From: Gerris lacustris
Lineage: Eukaryota; Arthropoda; Insecta; Hemiptera; Gerridae
Reading direction: 5' to 3'
DNA: 64,000 bases
Assembly: GCA_951217055.1 (NCBI GenBank)
Contig: OX578280.1
Location: forward strand, 1,178,001-1,242,000
Notes under the pieces: generated by a model
What the model was told of the DNA's origin: nothing
What the model saw: only the letters and a program-made list of their open reading frames with translations
Databases searched by the model: none
Shown: in pieces, positions 10,783 through 23,141 of the stretch
Numbering within the stretch: position 1 is the stretch's first letter
Layout: the number at the start of each line of letters is the position of its first letter
Program-made: the position numbers and the translations under genes

Positions 10783-11340
10783 GGAATAATACATTATGCG
10801 TCTAGTGCGGAAAGTGGTATTTAGCATGCGAGTGTGGAGTTTGCACCAGAGCGACAGCAAGGGTAGTAAAACCACACGAGCAAAGCAAAATGCAGTTTTC
10901 CCACGAGTTGCGTACCGTACTTAATCTACGATTGTTGGATTTTAATAATAAATGCATTAAAAAAAAAAAATAGTTAACTTCTTGTATGTAAGTTCGTATT
11001 TCTCTTTTGATAAAGATGACATTAAATCATCAGTTGTATTTTGTGCGGAATTAATTATTTCGGGAGGCGTATTATTCTCCTCATTTTCGTCATAATGACA
11101 TAAATCACTCATTGTTTTTCACTATAAACTTGGTATCAACAGTAACTTTAATTAAACAAACAGCAAATTAGATTTGTTAAATGTAAAAAAAAAACACGCT
11201 AATCGTGCGTTAAGGTGAAGAATTATGAACGCGCATGTGCAATGAATACAAGTACGAAAATAATCACTTTCTACGCACCTAAACAGAGATAATATGTTTA
11301 TATTCGTATCAATCGTAGATAAAAGTTATTTCCTACTAGA
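10783..11340 (-). mobile_element. Family E element, copy 1
   Basis: Matches 44465-45075 in inverse orientation over almost the whole length. The outer end carries AGTGTGGAGTTTGCACC and ACCACACGAGCAAAGCAAAA; the other end carries AACAGAGATAATATGTTTAT. It keeps the beginning of a protein frame. Internally deleted DNA transposon; superfamily not assigned. Confidence 0.75.
10975..11112 (-). pseudogene. N-terminal remnant of a family E protein
   Basis: 46 codons from ATG at 11112: MSDLCHYDENEENNTPPE followed by NSAQNTTDDLMSSLSKEK. The frame then runs into a T-rich tract and ends. The copy at 44749-44850 encodes the same start (MSDLSDYEENEENYTPSE) but stops after MSS. An acidic leader of this kind is common at the start of piggyBac and other transposases; the identity is inference. 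Both copies share an untranslated leader, consistent with the 5' part of a transposase gene. Confidence 0.55.
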
Positions 11341-12933
11341 GTAGGCGATAATAAATAAAAAAAATTCCATCCTTAAGTTTTTCTTTGTAATGTAAATCTG
11401 TAAGTAAACATGGGGTAGTCAATATCAATAATCAATATATATGTGACACATATTGACGGATCGCCATTCTTCACTCATAAAAATGCATAAAATAAGTTCT
11501 AAGGCTGGAAGCTGATCAAAAGGCGAAGGCGAAGTACAGATATAATTTTTTTTCTTCATCCCTAAAGACCTAATAAAATAATAAGAATATAATAAAATAA
11601 TAAATTATAACTCATAGAAAATAGGATTTTTTCAAATATTTATAGGGTAGGAGAAATAATTAAGTTAAAAATTAGTTTTCTCTTGGGGAATTCGGTATAA
11701 TATCGAGTAATTGAAATATAAAGCCCACCTGGATGCCACCGATTTTATTCACCACGGGGTTAAATACAACATTGTAAATATAACTTGAACATTTATTAAG
11801 TTCTTTAAAATAAATATTCCCAGTGAAGCAATAAACCACCGAATTAAATTCACGCTCCAGCCTCTGCAAACACTGTTGGAACAGCGTAATCGTCTGAAAA
11901 CTAGGCCATCAGCGAAATAGGTAGGACGGAGGTTCGGTTCGCAACTGCCGTGGCTAATTCGTCGGGCTTTGTATAATAAATTTCAATATTGTAGCAGCTG
12001 GCGAAATCCCTTGGGCCTTAAAGGGATTTAGAATCAGGGACCTCTTTCCCTTCCACTGCCTCGATAAACCTTGAATTCCTTAATCCTAAATTGTTACAGT
12101 TACTAGTGAACCTTGATAGCGGTATTTATGAGAAAGCCCTCCCTTGGATATTTCTGGTTCTCAGCGAGAATAAAAGCTTATTATTCTGTTTGTTTTCTTT
12201 CCCTTAATATTGTAATTTTACAAAATAGATATAACACGTGGCAGTCTTTAAAAAATAAATGATTTATTTCTTTTGTTTTGACGAGGCTTAAGATATAATT
12301 ATTTTGAAATCGTACATCTATACCGACTTGATGTTTCACGCTAGTTTCCTCTTGGCCGGAAAGGCTTTACACCTAATCCATTTACTAAACATTTCGGCAA
12401 ATGTAATTGAAATGTATGGATTTCGTTAATCCTGCCTCGCAAAGTGAATCCCACCATGCTGGGGCGCAACTCATGCGAGACATTATGTACACAAACATGG
12501 CATCAATTTCATTGTATCTAATATGCAAGAAATACTGGATTTTTTTTTTTAACAAGGAAAAAAAATACAACACGACGGAGCGCAATTTATCTGACTAATT
12601 AGATCACCAAAAAGGGTTTTAATTGAAAAATTAGAGACTGTAATTTAAGTAATAATTCTTATATAAGTAATTAAGTAGCAACATTTGTATTGTCATATAA
12701 ATAAAGATATATATGCCAAATATAATATATGTGGTCGGACGAAATTAATTTCTCAGATTAAAAACACTTGAGCGCAGTCCCAGAGAACACTGAAAATAAA
12801 ATGGTGGTAGCACACTCACCTGAATCACAGAACCTTGAAAAACGGAAACATATTCGCCTCAATCATTTTGATAATATCCCAAAAGCATTTTTATTGTGAA
12901 TGCTAATCCGGGTCCTATTATATTTCTAACGAT
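11341..12933. other. Stretch without recognised gene
   Basis: Contains GGAGGTTCGGTTCGC near 11930, a B-box-like string without a matching A-box, and a GC-richer block at 11880-12110. No coding call is justified. Confidence 0.4.
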
Positions 12934-13059
12934 AAAGACGGCATTACACAATACGATAAATGCTAGCAATGCATCGTGATAACGGAATCGTCACGATTTA
13001 TCGTTGCATGTAAACAGAACATCGTAGCGATTTATTGGAGTTGGAATTGGACTGGATGG

Positions 13060-14090
13060 GTGGTGCCAAAAGCTGGCCATACACGGACGGTCTTTCATTT
13101 CGAAAATAGCGGCGTCTTTCCGAATCATTTCTAAAAGCTCGTGTGTTAGTGGACTGTAGCACACGCCATGAAAATACGGGAAATGATTTGACGAACGATT
13201 CGCGAAAAATATCCTTCTGATTATCATCAGCGTTAGTGGGTGTTAATACAAGAGAGGGAAACTGGGGGGATTCGCTACACGCCACGTGTTGGATCGCTCC
13301 GCACCATGGTAGTGGGGTCTTGCTCGCGCCGGCGCCGCAAATGACACCATAAATTAAGGTTTTCTCACATACACCAACTTTTTTCCTTTCAAATGATAAC
13401 GCGCCGCGCAATCACTTGAGAAATACCTTCGTCGAAAAATCCAACCCTATTTTCCTTTGTCATTCTTTCCTCTCCCGTTTCCGCACTACACGATTTACCA
13501 AGGGAAACATTTGTGGGGTAAATTTATCTCCACACTTTCCTTTCCCGTTCTATCCTTTCCATTTTCCTCTCCCGTTTGCACATGACGCGATTTTTGAAAT
13601 GAAAGAGGGTCCGTGTATGGCCAGCTAATCATTTCTAAAAGCTCGTGTGTTAGAGGACTGTAGCACACGCTATGAAAATACAGGAAATGATTTGACGAAC
13701 GATTCGCGAAAAATATCCTTCTGAGTATTATCTGCGTTAGTGGGCGTTAACACACGAGAGGAAAACGGGAAGGGATTCGCTCCATGCCACGTAGGCGAAC
13801 CACGCGCGAGGCCAAATGACACGATAAATGAAGGTTTTCTCAGTTACACCAACGTTTTTTCCTTTCAAATTATAACGCGCCGCGCAATCCCTTGAGAAAT
13901 CCTTTCGTCGAAAAACACAACCCCATTTTCCCTTGCCACTCTTTCCTCTCCCGTATACTCTCCCGTTTCCACATAACACGATTCACACATTTTCCTTTCC
14001 CGTTCTTTCCTTTCCTTCTTTCCACTGCCGTTTGTACATGCCGCGATTTTCAGAATGAAAGAGTGTCCGTGTATGGTCAGCTAATATCTC
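13060..14090. repeat. About 500-bp tandem duplication with inverted borders
   Basis: CATTTCTAAAAGCTCGTGTG recurs at about 13126 and 13629, and the copies stay alignable through ATGATTTGACGAACGATTCG, the ACGCGCCGCGCAATC region and the pyrimidine-rich TTTCCTCTCCCG tract. Inverted copies of TGGCCATACACGGAC (13075) and GTCCGTGTATGGCCA (13609, 14068 with one change) bracket the units. ORFs on both strands here are by-products of low stop frequency, not genes. Confidence 0.8.
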
Positions 14091-14585
14091 CAAATCGTAA
14101 CGACAGGTTGGAACATGTAAACAGTTGCAGGCATCTGTCGCTACAATTCTTGGTAACTTTCTTCTTGGTCTTGTTGACTTTTTCACTTTCCTCGCTAAAC
14201 AAATGACATATATGAAGACCACAACAGGCCTTCCTCCATCGCAACAGTAGCTGACTGAGTTGAAAAAAGGTCGATAGTAAAAATATTTGACAAGAAATCG
14301 TTGCATGTAATCAGTTCTGACTCTTTTAAACTAGGCATCGCGTGGCTCTATCATTGAAGCGAGCGTATTGCAATGAAATACTGAATATTGAAATGTATTA
14401 ATCATGATGAATGTCATAGTTGAAGATAAGTGGAAGAGGGCAGTGTGAGGTAGAGTGGGGGTACTCGGTACAAAGCTTTACTTCCTAAGCAAACTTATAC
14501 ACTATACGACTATAACAATCTTCACCACCCGCGGTAGCTTTTTAACAATTATTATAAATGTATCTCGTCACCACGCAAAGAATTT

Positions 14586-15085
14586 TGCTTGTATCAAGTT
14601 GAAATTTTGCATACCTGTTTCAATTGTGCATTAGATGGTGTATATGAAGTTTTATTAAAATCGTTACGTTAGAACGTAAGATATCGGTAAAAAGGTTGTT
14701 TTCTCTATTATAAACGTTTAGGTCCGCTTTAATAGTTTTAGTGATCTTTATTAAGTCATAGCGGTGTCGCTGTTGGTTTTAGTAAAAAATGTTATTTGAA
14801 AAAAATGTTCGTCTCGTCAAATAGATGATGATAGAATCTTTTCCTGTCCTGAAATTCCAATTTAATTTTTGTACCTCTCGTTTACGCGAGCGTTGCGCGC
14901 GAACTCTTGGACGGATCACGCTGTCCAACAAACTTAGCCTGAGTATTAGTAAGAGGATCATGTATACCAAATTTCAACTAAATCGGTCAACTTTTACTCA
15001 AGTTATCGTATCACGCGTGAACGTTACTGACAGACAGACAGACAGACAGACAGACACGGAGCATATTTCGTTGAATGTAGGAAGC
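14586..15085 (+). mobile_element. Family D element, copy 2 (3' part)
   Basis: Matches the second half of D copies 1 and 3: TTGTATCAAGTTGAAATTTT, CATAGCGGTGTCGC, TTTACGCGAGCGTTGCGCG, CCAAATTTCAACTAAATCGG, then a (GACA)n run at about 15030-15056. The hairpin head is absent. Confidence 0.8.
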
Positions 15086-15175
15086 TCGCTACGCTCGCTT
15101 CAAATATTTATACAATAAATTGTTCTTCACAATCACATCTTCACGATTTATCGTAGCGTGTAATCCCGCCTTAAG

Positions 15176-15832
15176 GCAACATAACGTGAAGCAAACTTTA
15201 ATCCAGTTCAAATTTGTCTGATAAATGTAATTGAAATTTTGGGCTTTAAAGTCCAAAAAGACAGTAGATAAGGGTGTGGTGAGATAAAGTACGTTATGGG
15301 TAAGTTTATAATAAGTTGTAAGGGGAGTGGGAAGCTTGTGAGTACTTGTTATCAAGGGAAGTGACCGAACTTGGCTGCTCAACTTTACAGGGACTTTAAA
15401 GCTCCAGCAGGCCCCCAGCTAAGCACCTCTCAACTGCAGTTATTACAGCTTACAAACACAGACTCCAAACTCCGAGCCTTAACATTTCCACTGAGAAAAC
15501 GTTCAATTTTACCATTTATAAAGCGTAGGATTTAACCGACCTTGACTAAGCTAAAGCTTTATTATTATTCTGTAATATCGAATAGTTCAAGTGTAAAATT
15601 ACACTAACATTTCGCAAAATGCATTTAGTAAAAAAGATCTAAACTCTACTTCATAAAATACGTAGGTCGATTTATACGGATATTCAGGTGAAAGAAATTG
15701 AAAATTATATGAAATTTCATAACTCAATGTTAAAATGTGTAGGAGTTTACACTTTGTTTTCATTTACAGGTAAAAAACTCACTTTTCCTTTCTTTACTTT
15801 AAACATTCAATTATAAATTATTTAAAAATAGG
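15176..15832. other. Unannotated stretch
   Basis: No repeat shared with the rest of the window was noticed here, and no ORF of interest. Confidence 0.45.
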
Positions 15833-16632
15833 TACGTGTATGGTGTCGCGGGACACCCGGTAGGAACCAAGTTCCTTACATTTTTCATTAAATATAAATT
15901 ATAAAATCACACTGCTAAGTACGAATATATTGCTAACTACTTATACATGGCGGAGTTAGTAAAGAGACAAAATTAAAAGTACCGAACTGTTTGTACCTAG
16001 CAGAGTTAAGGCAAAATTAAAAGAAAATCATTATTTTTAATAATTATTAAAGCAATACTATAAATATATATTGAATATAAGAAAAAAGTTGATCATGATG
16101 AGTTTATAGTGAAAGAGTATGTTTGTTAAAGGAGTTTGGATTGAAATATGACTGTTTTCTACCTACCCGGCCAATTAATTTAAAATATTATAAAATATAT
16201 CTCTTCCCTACTCTATACAGCTTCTGCTTGTATCAGGTTGAAATTTTACATGATTATATTTTATTTATTTACAAAACGAAGTGACATTTTTGACATGTAT
16301 AACAAAAATAATCAAAACAAGTCAAGTAACAGGCTTCCTTAATAACACTTTTTCCCGTCTTTTGAAGCTTACGTTTACGCGAGCGTTGCGCGTGAACGCT
16401 TGGGCGGATAACGTTTTCCGACGAACTCAGCCTGGGCATTGGTACAATGAACATGTGTACCAAATTTCATTTAACTCGGTGATCTTTTACTCAAGTTATC
16501 GTCATCGGTAGATTTCGTGACGGATTTTGCGTGACGGTGATTTTGTGACGGTTATTTAGTGACGGTGATTTTGGTTTTTTTCGGATTCACTCCCGGGCTC
16601 CAGAACGTGCCATAAGGAACTTCGTTACAAAA
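15833..16632 (+). mobile_element. Family D element, copy 3 (uninterrupted head)
   Basis: Begins with the hairpin GGTGTC-GCGG-GACACC at 15842-15857 and ends near CTCCAGAACGTGCC and AACTTCGTTACA. It lacks the hAT insertion of copy 1, so 15858-15880 stands for the empty site. An internal deletion removes much of the middle seen in copy 2. Confidence 0.75.
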
Positions 16633-18133
16633 AATGAAATGATTTCCAGAAATCAAGGTTACAAATTAAAAAGTATAAAATTCCAATGAAATGAATCAAG
16701 AGTTGATTCTAACGACGGAATCATTACAAATTAAGTAGGGAAAAAACAATAAAATAAACAAAGTTTGTATCCCCCACAATACGTCTGTTGATAAAACAGA
16801 CAAACTTTAATGTAGAAACCAGGATGTTAAATAAACACATACGTAGTAGGGAAAGCTACTTCACAGAGCTATAGCTTCGAAACTATGTATTGACTTTAGC
16901 GTATAATGACATTGAACCTTTTTTGTTGACAATTTAAAGTCCTACAAATATGATAATATATTTTTTTGTCGTATCATCGATGAGAACGATGATATTGGCC
17001 AAGAACCGAATTTCGGTCCCTTTTTTTCAAAATGGCGGCCAAAGCAGACCTCCCTCGAGGGGGAAAAATTAATATGTTCATCAGGGGACTAAAATAAAGC
17101 CATAAACTAAAATTCAGCTTTATCGGAATTTTTTCCCGTAAATGGCCTTTTTTTGAGCTAACGCTCTTGGCCTATAATTATATTATATACAAGAAATGAG
17201 CCGCAGAATTGACCTTCCTACTGTATTGGAAGTATAAAAGGAGAAAAATTTCAAACAAATTTGTTTATTTTTACAAAAAGCAATAACAATTTTACAAAAA
17301 CCCGCACTCAGAAATTCCGTTTTAATTCTTTTGTCCACCATATAGAAGATTTTTATTCTCCATTTGTCAAAGGAAAATAATAAAAATAAACTTTTTCTTT
17401 TTTAACATTTGAACGTACAACACACCTATATATTTCTAACGACAGTTCGGCGGGTTAAAGTAAAATATATTTCAAAATAACAAGGTATTAGCTTTTGAAC
17501 AAAAAGTTAAATTATAAATTGTTATTTGTTTTAGAATGTCCACAAAAAAAACTAAATTTAAAACTATATGTACAACAGAATTATGTTCGCAATTGGGAAA
17601 ACTCTCTGAAATTTAAACTAAACGAATAAAAAACCCTGTAAGGACTTGGACCGGATTAACACCTGCTACAACAAACTTTATAAAGGCTTTACAGTGAAAT
17701 TATGTGTTTTAAAACCCAAGTTTATTTAATAGCTAAACGTTTTTTTTTTTTTAAGTATTGACTAAAAGAATAAAACTTTATTAATTAGTTTTGAATTTAA
17801 ATTTACACATACAGAGAAAGACTCAAGTAAATGCTTGTGTAAGCTTTCACTTCTAACATTTATAGTTTCATTTATAAAGAAAATTTGTTCTAAACTTACT
17901 AAAAAAAAAGACATTTAAGGAGGCCATTTAGAAATAATTTGCTTGGGAAAACTAGTTGTTAATCACTACTGCTAGTTTTAATATTAATATACAGGGTGTG
18001 TCCGCATTAGTACCTACACAGAAAAACCTATGAAACCAAACACCAGAACCTATGAATCTACGTCTAATTTCTGACAAATAATGTCAAGTAAACATACGTC
18101 CTATGAACCTTCGTTTTCGAGATATATCGTTTT
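16633..18133. other. Unannotated stretch with two weak element ends
   Basis: A 177-bp block at 16996-17172 is bounded by TTGGCCAAGA and TCTTGGCC in inverse orientation and could be a small MITE. At 17992 ACAGGGTGTGTCCGC begins a stretch ending TTTTCGAGATATATCG (18130), of the type found at mariner-like element ends. Neither is certain. Confidence 0.35.
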
Positions 18134-18476
18134 TACTTTCTCATATAAAGAGAGAGTATTGTGATGGCGCGAAAATTCGATTTTGAGATTTTGATGGATT
18201 TACACGTTTTGAGGTCCCCTGAGTCCAAAAAAGTGGTTTTTAAAAAATGTCTGTCTGTCTGTCGTCTGTCGTCTGTGCAGACGCCTGGAGCCTAAACTAC
18301 TGGGCAGATTTTGACGAAATTTGGCATACATGTTCAGAAAAATCATACCCCGAGGCGAAATCGAGAAATGAATTTTAGCTCCAAATTTAGGGGCGCTGCT
18401 CCCCAAAAACTCTAAAAAAAACGTGAAAAAAATTATTTCTAGAAAACGGTTCCGACGATTTTGATTACAGTACAAA
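18134..18476 (+). mobile_element. Family A element, copy 2 (5' part)
   Basis: Starts with the hairpin TACTTTCTCATATAAAGAG (18134 onward), followed by GTGATGGCGCGAAAATTCG, a (GTCT)n-type tract and GACGAAATTTGGCATACATG. It stops after GACGATTTTGATTA without the tRNA-like part. A family C copy follows at 18631. Confidence 0.85.
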
Positions 18477-18630
18477 GTGATTATCCCAATAACATCATCA
18501 AAAGATTATAATTAAAAATATAATTAAACATATTATTTAAACATTTTTAATTTCATATTAATCGATTTTTAATAATAATATTTACTATTTATAATAATTT
18601 TATTGATATTTATTCGTAAATATTATTAAT

Positions 18631-19186
18631 TACTACGTTTTTAGCTTGCTTTCTTGTTTGCTTGTTTGTTTGTCCGGTACAAATCTGGCAATCAATTTCT
18701 AACTAACTTCCCGAATAGCTAGACATTTGAAACTTTTAGCATAGCTCAGAACACGATGTTTTAATACTTTTAGCCATCTTTCAGCAGAATTTAATTGGTT
18801 TTTTAGCAAATTTTGCGGTATGAAAAGTTAGTTCGGAAAAATCCGCAAGTTATTTTATTTGTTTTGCCATGTCCCATAATTAAGCAATCTTCATTTTGAC
18901 GGGTCTCAAATTTGTGATAGATAAACATTGAATGACAGCAAAACAGGAAATATCGATTATATTATTTCAAATTTATCGATGGCATGCTTTAGATTTGGTG
19001 TTGGGGAGATCCGTTGTACAAAGATTTATCCTTTTATAGGTTTAAGATCAGCTCTCTAGATGGTTGTCAATTATGTGAAGTAAATAAATTCGGAACTATT
19101 TTTTTTTCACTAACATTATATATGATATAACAATAACAATTATATTATCAACATTACATACGATTCAACAGAAAATTTAAAAACTT
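18631..19186 (+). mobile_element. Family C element, copy 2
   Basis: Closely matches 4862-5444 from TACTACGTTTTTA to GAAAATTTAAAAAC, with small indels only. Good identity suggests relatively recent activity of the family. Confidence 0.85.
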
Positions 19187-19790
19187 AATAATTAAAAATT
19201 ATTAATAATACTTTATTATTTACTATTAATAATAATTTTATTGATATTTATTCGTAAATATTATTAATTTTATATTATTTTTGTTTTGTGTTGTCAGTGC
19301 TAAAATCCCCTGTTTGGTTGGTAAGATGGACGCGTCTTTTAGTAAAGAGATTTAGTTGTGCGAGACTTGAACGAATATTGTGATACTTCAGCAGCACCTT
19401 CAAGGATTTCTGGAGAATAGAACAAGAAACACAAGTCAAAGACCTTTTTCTACAGCAAGTGAGAATCTTCGACAAAAATAATTTGGAAGGAAGCCAAACA
19501 TTTGCTAAAAATGGAGAAATGATGATTTTTACCTAACAAAACCTCTGGAGTGAATGACTCCTCTTCATCCCGTATTTTTTCTTTTTTATTATTTTTTTAA
19601 TGCATACGAATATTTTTTCCTCTGTTTTATTTATACAGGATATAAAGTATAAACAAAACCAAAGCTGCCGATTTGTAGCAATTTTGACAATGAGTGCATC
19701 GCTGTTGATTAGAGCCACAATATTTGTAATTAAAAAAAAAAGATAAGTGTGCAATTTTAAAATCTAACCATAAATATACGATAAGTAATA
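19187..19790. other. Unannotated stretch
   Basis: A short non-AT block at 19290-19480 holds a 66-codon minus-strand ORF with no recognisable motif. Confidence 0.4.
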
Positions 19791-20423
19791 TTTATCTCCA
19801 GTAGAAAGAAAAATTTATGATTTTGAATTATTTCAGAGGGACTAAAACAGGTCTTTTCATCCCTGAAGTCAAAAAGTAGGGAGAAAGAGTAAAAGTAGGG
19901 CGAAAAAGTAAAGTAGGGTAAAAAAGTAAAGATTACAACTTAATTATTATATAAATAGTAGAAAATGAATGGCTAATGTAATGAAGTTGTTGAAATCAGG
20001 TTGGCGACACTGCGCTTTTTTGACCATGTTTATCTTTGTTTATAACCTGCATCTAAATAACCTTCTATTTGAGTTAAATTCCAATTCTTATTTGTTTTTA
20101 ATATTGAATCTCTTATATCTGCTATTAAAAGTGCTAATAATTATTGTTATTTATTAAAATAATAAATAAAAACTGTGCAATGGACGAAAATTTGTATTTT
20201 CTTTCTACTGGAGATAAAATATTGTATGTACCTCGTGAGTAAAGTGCCATTTTTCCCCTCGCGATAATTATCTAATAGCTAAATAGAGTTATTAAAGAGT
20301 CTAATTCCCTCGGCTTCGCGTCGGGATTTAGGAACCATGGTTCCTTCGGCTTCGCCTCAAGAACCAACTTTTCCGCTCAGGGAATAATGGCTTACTTTAC
20401 TCCCTAGGTGCATAAATAACTAT
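19791..20423 (-). mobile_element. Family H element, full-length copy
   Basis: Runs from TTTATCTCCAGTAGAAAG to CCTAGGTGCATAAATAACTAT. It has an internal inverted copy of the first end (CTACTGGAGATAAAA near 20200), two GC-rich modules (CCCTCGGCTTCGCGTCGGGA at about 20308, CCTTCGGCTTCGCCTCAAGA at about 20341), and GGAACCATGGTTCC between them. No ORF. Confidence 0.88.
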
Positions 20424-20574
20424 CGAACAGCTTTTTGAAGGAAAAAAGTGACGCAAGGGCACTGTAAAACAAAAGTTCTAACCCCTCTGAACACTCTCTA
20501 CTGGCCAGTACTAACTTTTGTACTAAACTTTCTTTTATAGGAGTACATAATTACTTGGTTTAGTGTTCATCATT

Positions 20575-20775
20575 TATTAGTTATTCGAGTTTTCGTGTTT
20601 ACATTTAATTATTATTGATCATTTTATTAAAATTTACCATAACAATAGTCCAGAGTCTCACCGTCCGCGTTTATATAGCTACTTTTTCAGGGACTAGGTT
20701 TCTCATAGCTAGGATAGTTAAGTTCGTATTTTTTAATCAAAATTGTCGGAACCGTCTTTGAAATGTACTTTTTTG
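20575..20775 (-). mobile_element. Family A element, degraded tail part
   Basis: Aligns with the tRNA-like tail half of A copies 1 and 3 (TACATTTAATTATTATTGATC, ACCGTCCGCGTTTATATAGC, TTTTTAATCAAAATTGTCGG). The B-box region is lost. Confidence 0.65.
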
Positions 20776-21531
20776 CGTCCCCAATTTCAATTCATTAATG
20801 AACGAGGTTAGTCAGTCTAGAGTAAATTTCAACTGGGTTTGTTTACAGGTTGATACGTGAAAGCATTTCCGGCAATGGAAAATCATTCGGAAGTTATTAG
20901 AAAGAAACATTTGTTGTGTTATATTTATAAAAAAAATTGCCATTGAATTTATCATTTAGTATTAAAGTTAATGATAAAGAAAATGCACAAGGTAATAAGG
21001 ATGAGTGTTCCGCATAGATTACTAACGTAATTAATTAATTAAATAATTTCTTTTATGGATATTAATTAATTGTAATAAAAGTCATGATTTGATTCTCCAT
21101 ATACTTAATTAAATAATGAAATGATTGGATACGTGGTGGTGTATAATCCTGGATTCTCTTTCCGGGTCAGAATATTGTTTCATGTTTCTTTGATTTTATC
21201 AAATCAGTAGCACGCATAGTCACCGAGTATTATTGCGTCAGAGCAAATCTGAACCAAGTCACAGTAGCTTCCATTTGAAATGTCATAAATTGGATTCTTT
21301 TTTAAGGTATCAACCTAAAATCTGTAAAATATATTTATTAATGAACTAAACTATAGAATAATCGAATTAATTAAACTTTATAATGCAATAGTAATTAGCA
21401 CTGAGTAAATTCACAACAGTGTCTGTAACTCAAAATCAAGTTTGATGGACTTGGTCCACTTTAATACCGAACCCCCCATATTAACTTATCCATTCGTTCC
21501 ATAATTCACCGCAATCACGTATTAAATGTTT
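20776..21531. other. Unannotated stretch
   Basis: AT-rich; no shared repeat or ORF noticed. Confidence 0.45.
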
Positions 21532-21541
21532 TATACCTTCA

Positions 21542-21799
21542 TATTTTACGATTTTGGTAGTATTCATACTACGGAAAGATTAAATTTTAATTTAAATCAA
21601 ATTATAATTATTATTAACAACGGGAAACAGACAGAAAAAAATAGACTCCAGTGCCGGGATTTGAACCACGGGCCTTTATATAGTTGGTTAGAGCGCTATA
21701 CTGGAAATATAGAGGCCCGTGGTTCAAATCTCGGCGCTGGAGTCTATTTTTCTCTGTCTGTTTCTTGTAGTTAATAACAATAATAATTTGATTTTGTTA
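21542..21799. mobile_element. Family T element, copy 3 (258 bp, 10-bp target duplication)
   Basis: TATACCTTCA at 21532-21541 and again at 21800-21809 bounds the element. The left arm reads GATTTTGGTAGTATTCATAC, then ACGGGAAACAGACAG; the right arm is its inverse, ending AATAATTTGATTTT. The tRNA-like sequence is on the plus strand from the D-loop on (AGTTGGTTAGAGCGC, anticodon loop CTGGAAA, GGTTCAAATC), and its 3' half is also present inverted to the left, so the centre is a tRNA-like palindrome. Confidence 0.88.
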
Positions 21800-21809
21800 T
21801 ATACCTTCA

Positions 21810-22830
21810 AGTCATCACTTATAGAGAATATATTTTATTTTGACATAATTGCAGGTGATCAAAAGACTGAACTTCTCTCAACGAAGGTGAAACTGGTCAG
21901 TTTTTGTATACAATTTATTGAACAGTCAATGTTGAATGGAGTCTAGTTTAGACCACTTTGCACGGTCATAATCAGCGAATGTTGACCTAAGTTTGTCACA
22001 TGTGCAATATAGACAAGAGTTTTTCTTGTGCAATTAAAATAATCATGCGATTTCTCTAAATATGTATTATTAGTTTTTTTACCCTTTGTATTTTATCTTC
22101 TGTATCATCTAAACCTAATGTTAAACAAACCAAGATTTTATAACGTTTTTCATAGAACCCGTTATAAATTTATCTGTATTACGATGCAAGGTATCGTCCT
22201 TATTTAAATATTACACGAGGTATAAACATGCACTTGAAGCTTCCATACATAATTTCTAATTACTTTCAACTTTTTTTTTCTTTTTACGGTACGTTAAAAA
22301 AAATTCAACAGTATAAATTAAAAGTTATGAAGAAGGAGGGAGGGGGTTTTAAGGTAGGGATATTATGTAAATATTTTGTCATACAGGGGGAGGTTTAGTT
22401 TTACATCGTATACCTCTAAACTAACATCCCCCAAATTTATTTCCATTTTCTTTTTAAAGTTCGTGTAAAAAAAGAGGGGAATTTTCATGTTTGGGTTGAA
22501 AACAAAAGAGAACCGAAAAACACAAACTCCTGAAAAAACCTTTATGATAACAAATCCCACGGTATATCACAAGTGTTATTTCTTTTTGTCAAAGCTTAAC
22601 CGAGGTAATTTTTTTTTCTTTTTTTAGGTCTCTTTTTAAAACAATTCCTAGGAGGTCACTGGCTGTTTTTTTTAAAGATAAATACAAAGTGTGTGCGAAC
22701 TCTAGAAGTCTAAAACTAAAGATTTTCGAATCGCTACAATTGGTGATAAAAGAAAAAAAATGTTTATAAAGACATTTTGTTCTCGTATCAGAATAACGTA
22801 ATAGTTATTTCCTCTATTGTTTTCTGTCTG
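21810..22830. other. Unannotated stretch
   Basis: AT-rich with T runs; no feature supported. Confidence 0.45.
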
Positions 22831-22984
22831 CCTTGGAGAGCCTAAAAAGGGTCTTTCAAAACACGGGAGAAAGAGAGAATGGTAATAGAGTCCTCTCTCA
22901 TAGTAACATGTATCATTTAATTAAATCTCTTTCACAAACCAGCGAAAGGTCTGCAACATTGTGTGCTACGGTCAGCCATTATCT

Positions 22985-23090
22985 AAATAGAACTTCACTA
23001 CGTTGCATCGAGTTCTTGGGCTTCATCAACTTATAAATGATACCTCACTTCGATGCAGCGAGAGCTTGGGCTTCATCAAGTTATAAAATT
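22985..23090 (+). repeat. Two near-tandem copies of a roughly 47-bp sequence
   Basis: CTTGGGCTTCATCAACTTATA (final base dropped in the match) recurs as CTTGGGCTTCATCAAGTTAT about 55 bp further on, with similar upstream TCACTACGTTGCATCGAG / TCACTTCGATGCAGCGAG. Function unknown. Confidence 0.75.
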
Positions 23091-23141
23091 CATTTCTGAC
23101 GATTTTGATTAAAAAATTTTTAAGATGCGTAGGCCATTTAA

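Larger units (their letters stand above)
12934..15175. mobile_element. Family G: large TIR-bounded composite
   Basis: The left end TAAAGACGGCATTACAC + AATACGATAAAT is inverted at the right end (inverse reads TAAGGCGGGATTACACG + CTACGATAAAT), about 24 of 29 positions matching. Further copies of the ATCGTTGCATGTAA end lie inside (13000 and 14295), so smaller elements of the same type may be nested. The interior has a tandem duplication (separate entry) and a family D copy. Target duplication not resolved. Confidence 0.55.

Noticed and set aside
11925..11960. B-box-like GGTTCGGTTCGC as a tRNA or SINE
   Set aside because: No A-box, no cloverleaf and no second copy in the window.
12998..14306. 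Several ORFs of 70-137 codons
   Set aside because: They overlap on both strands within the duplicated part of family G, share no domain and are not consistent between the two copies.
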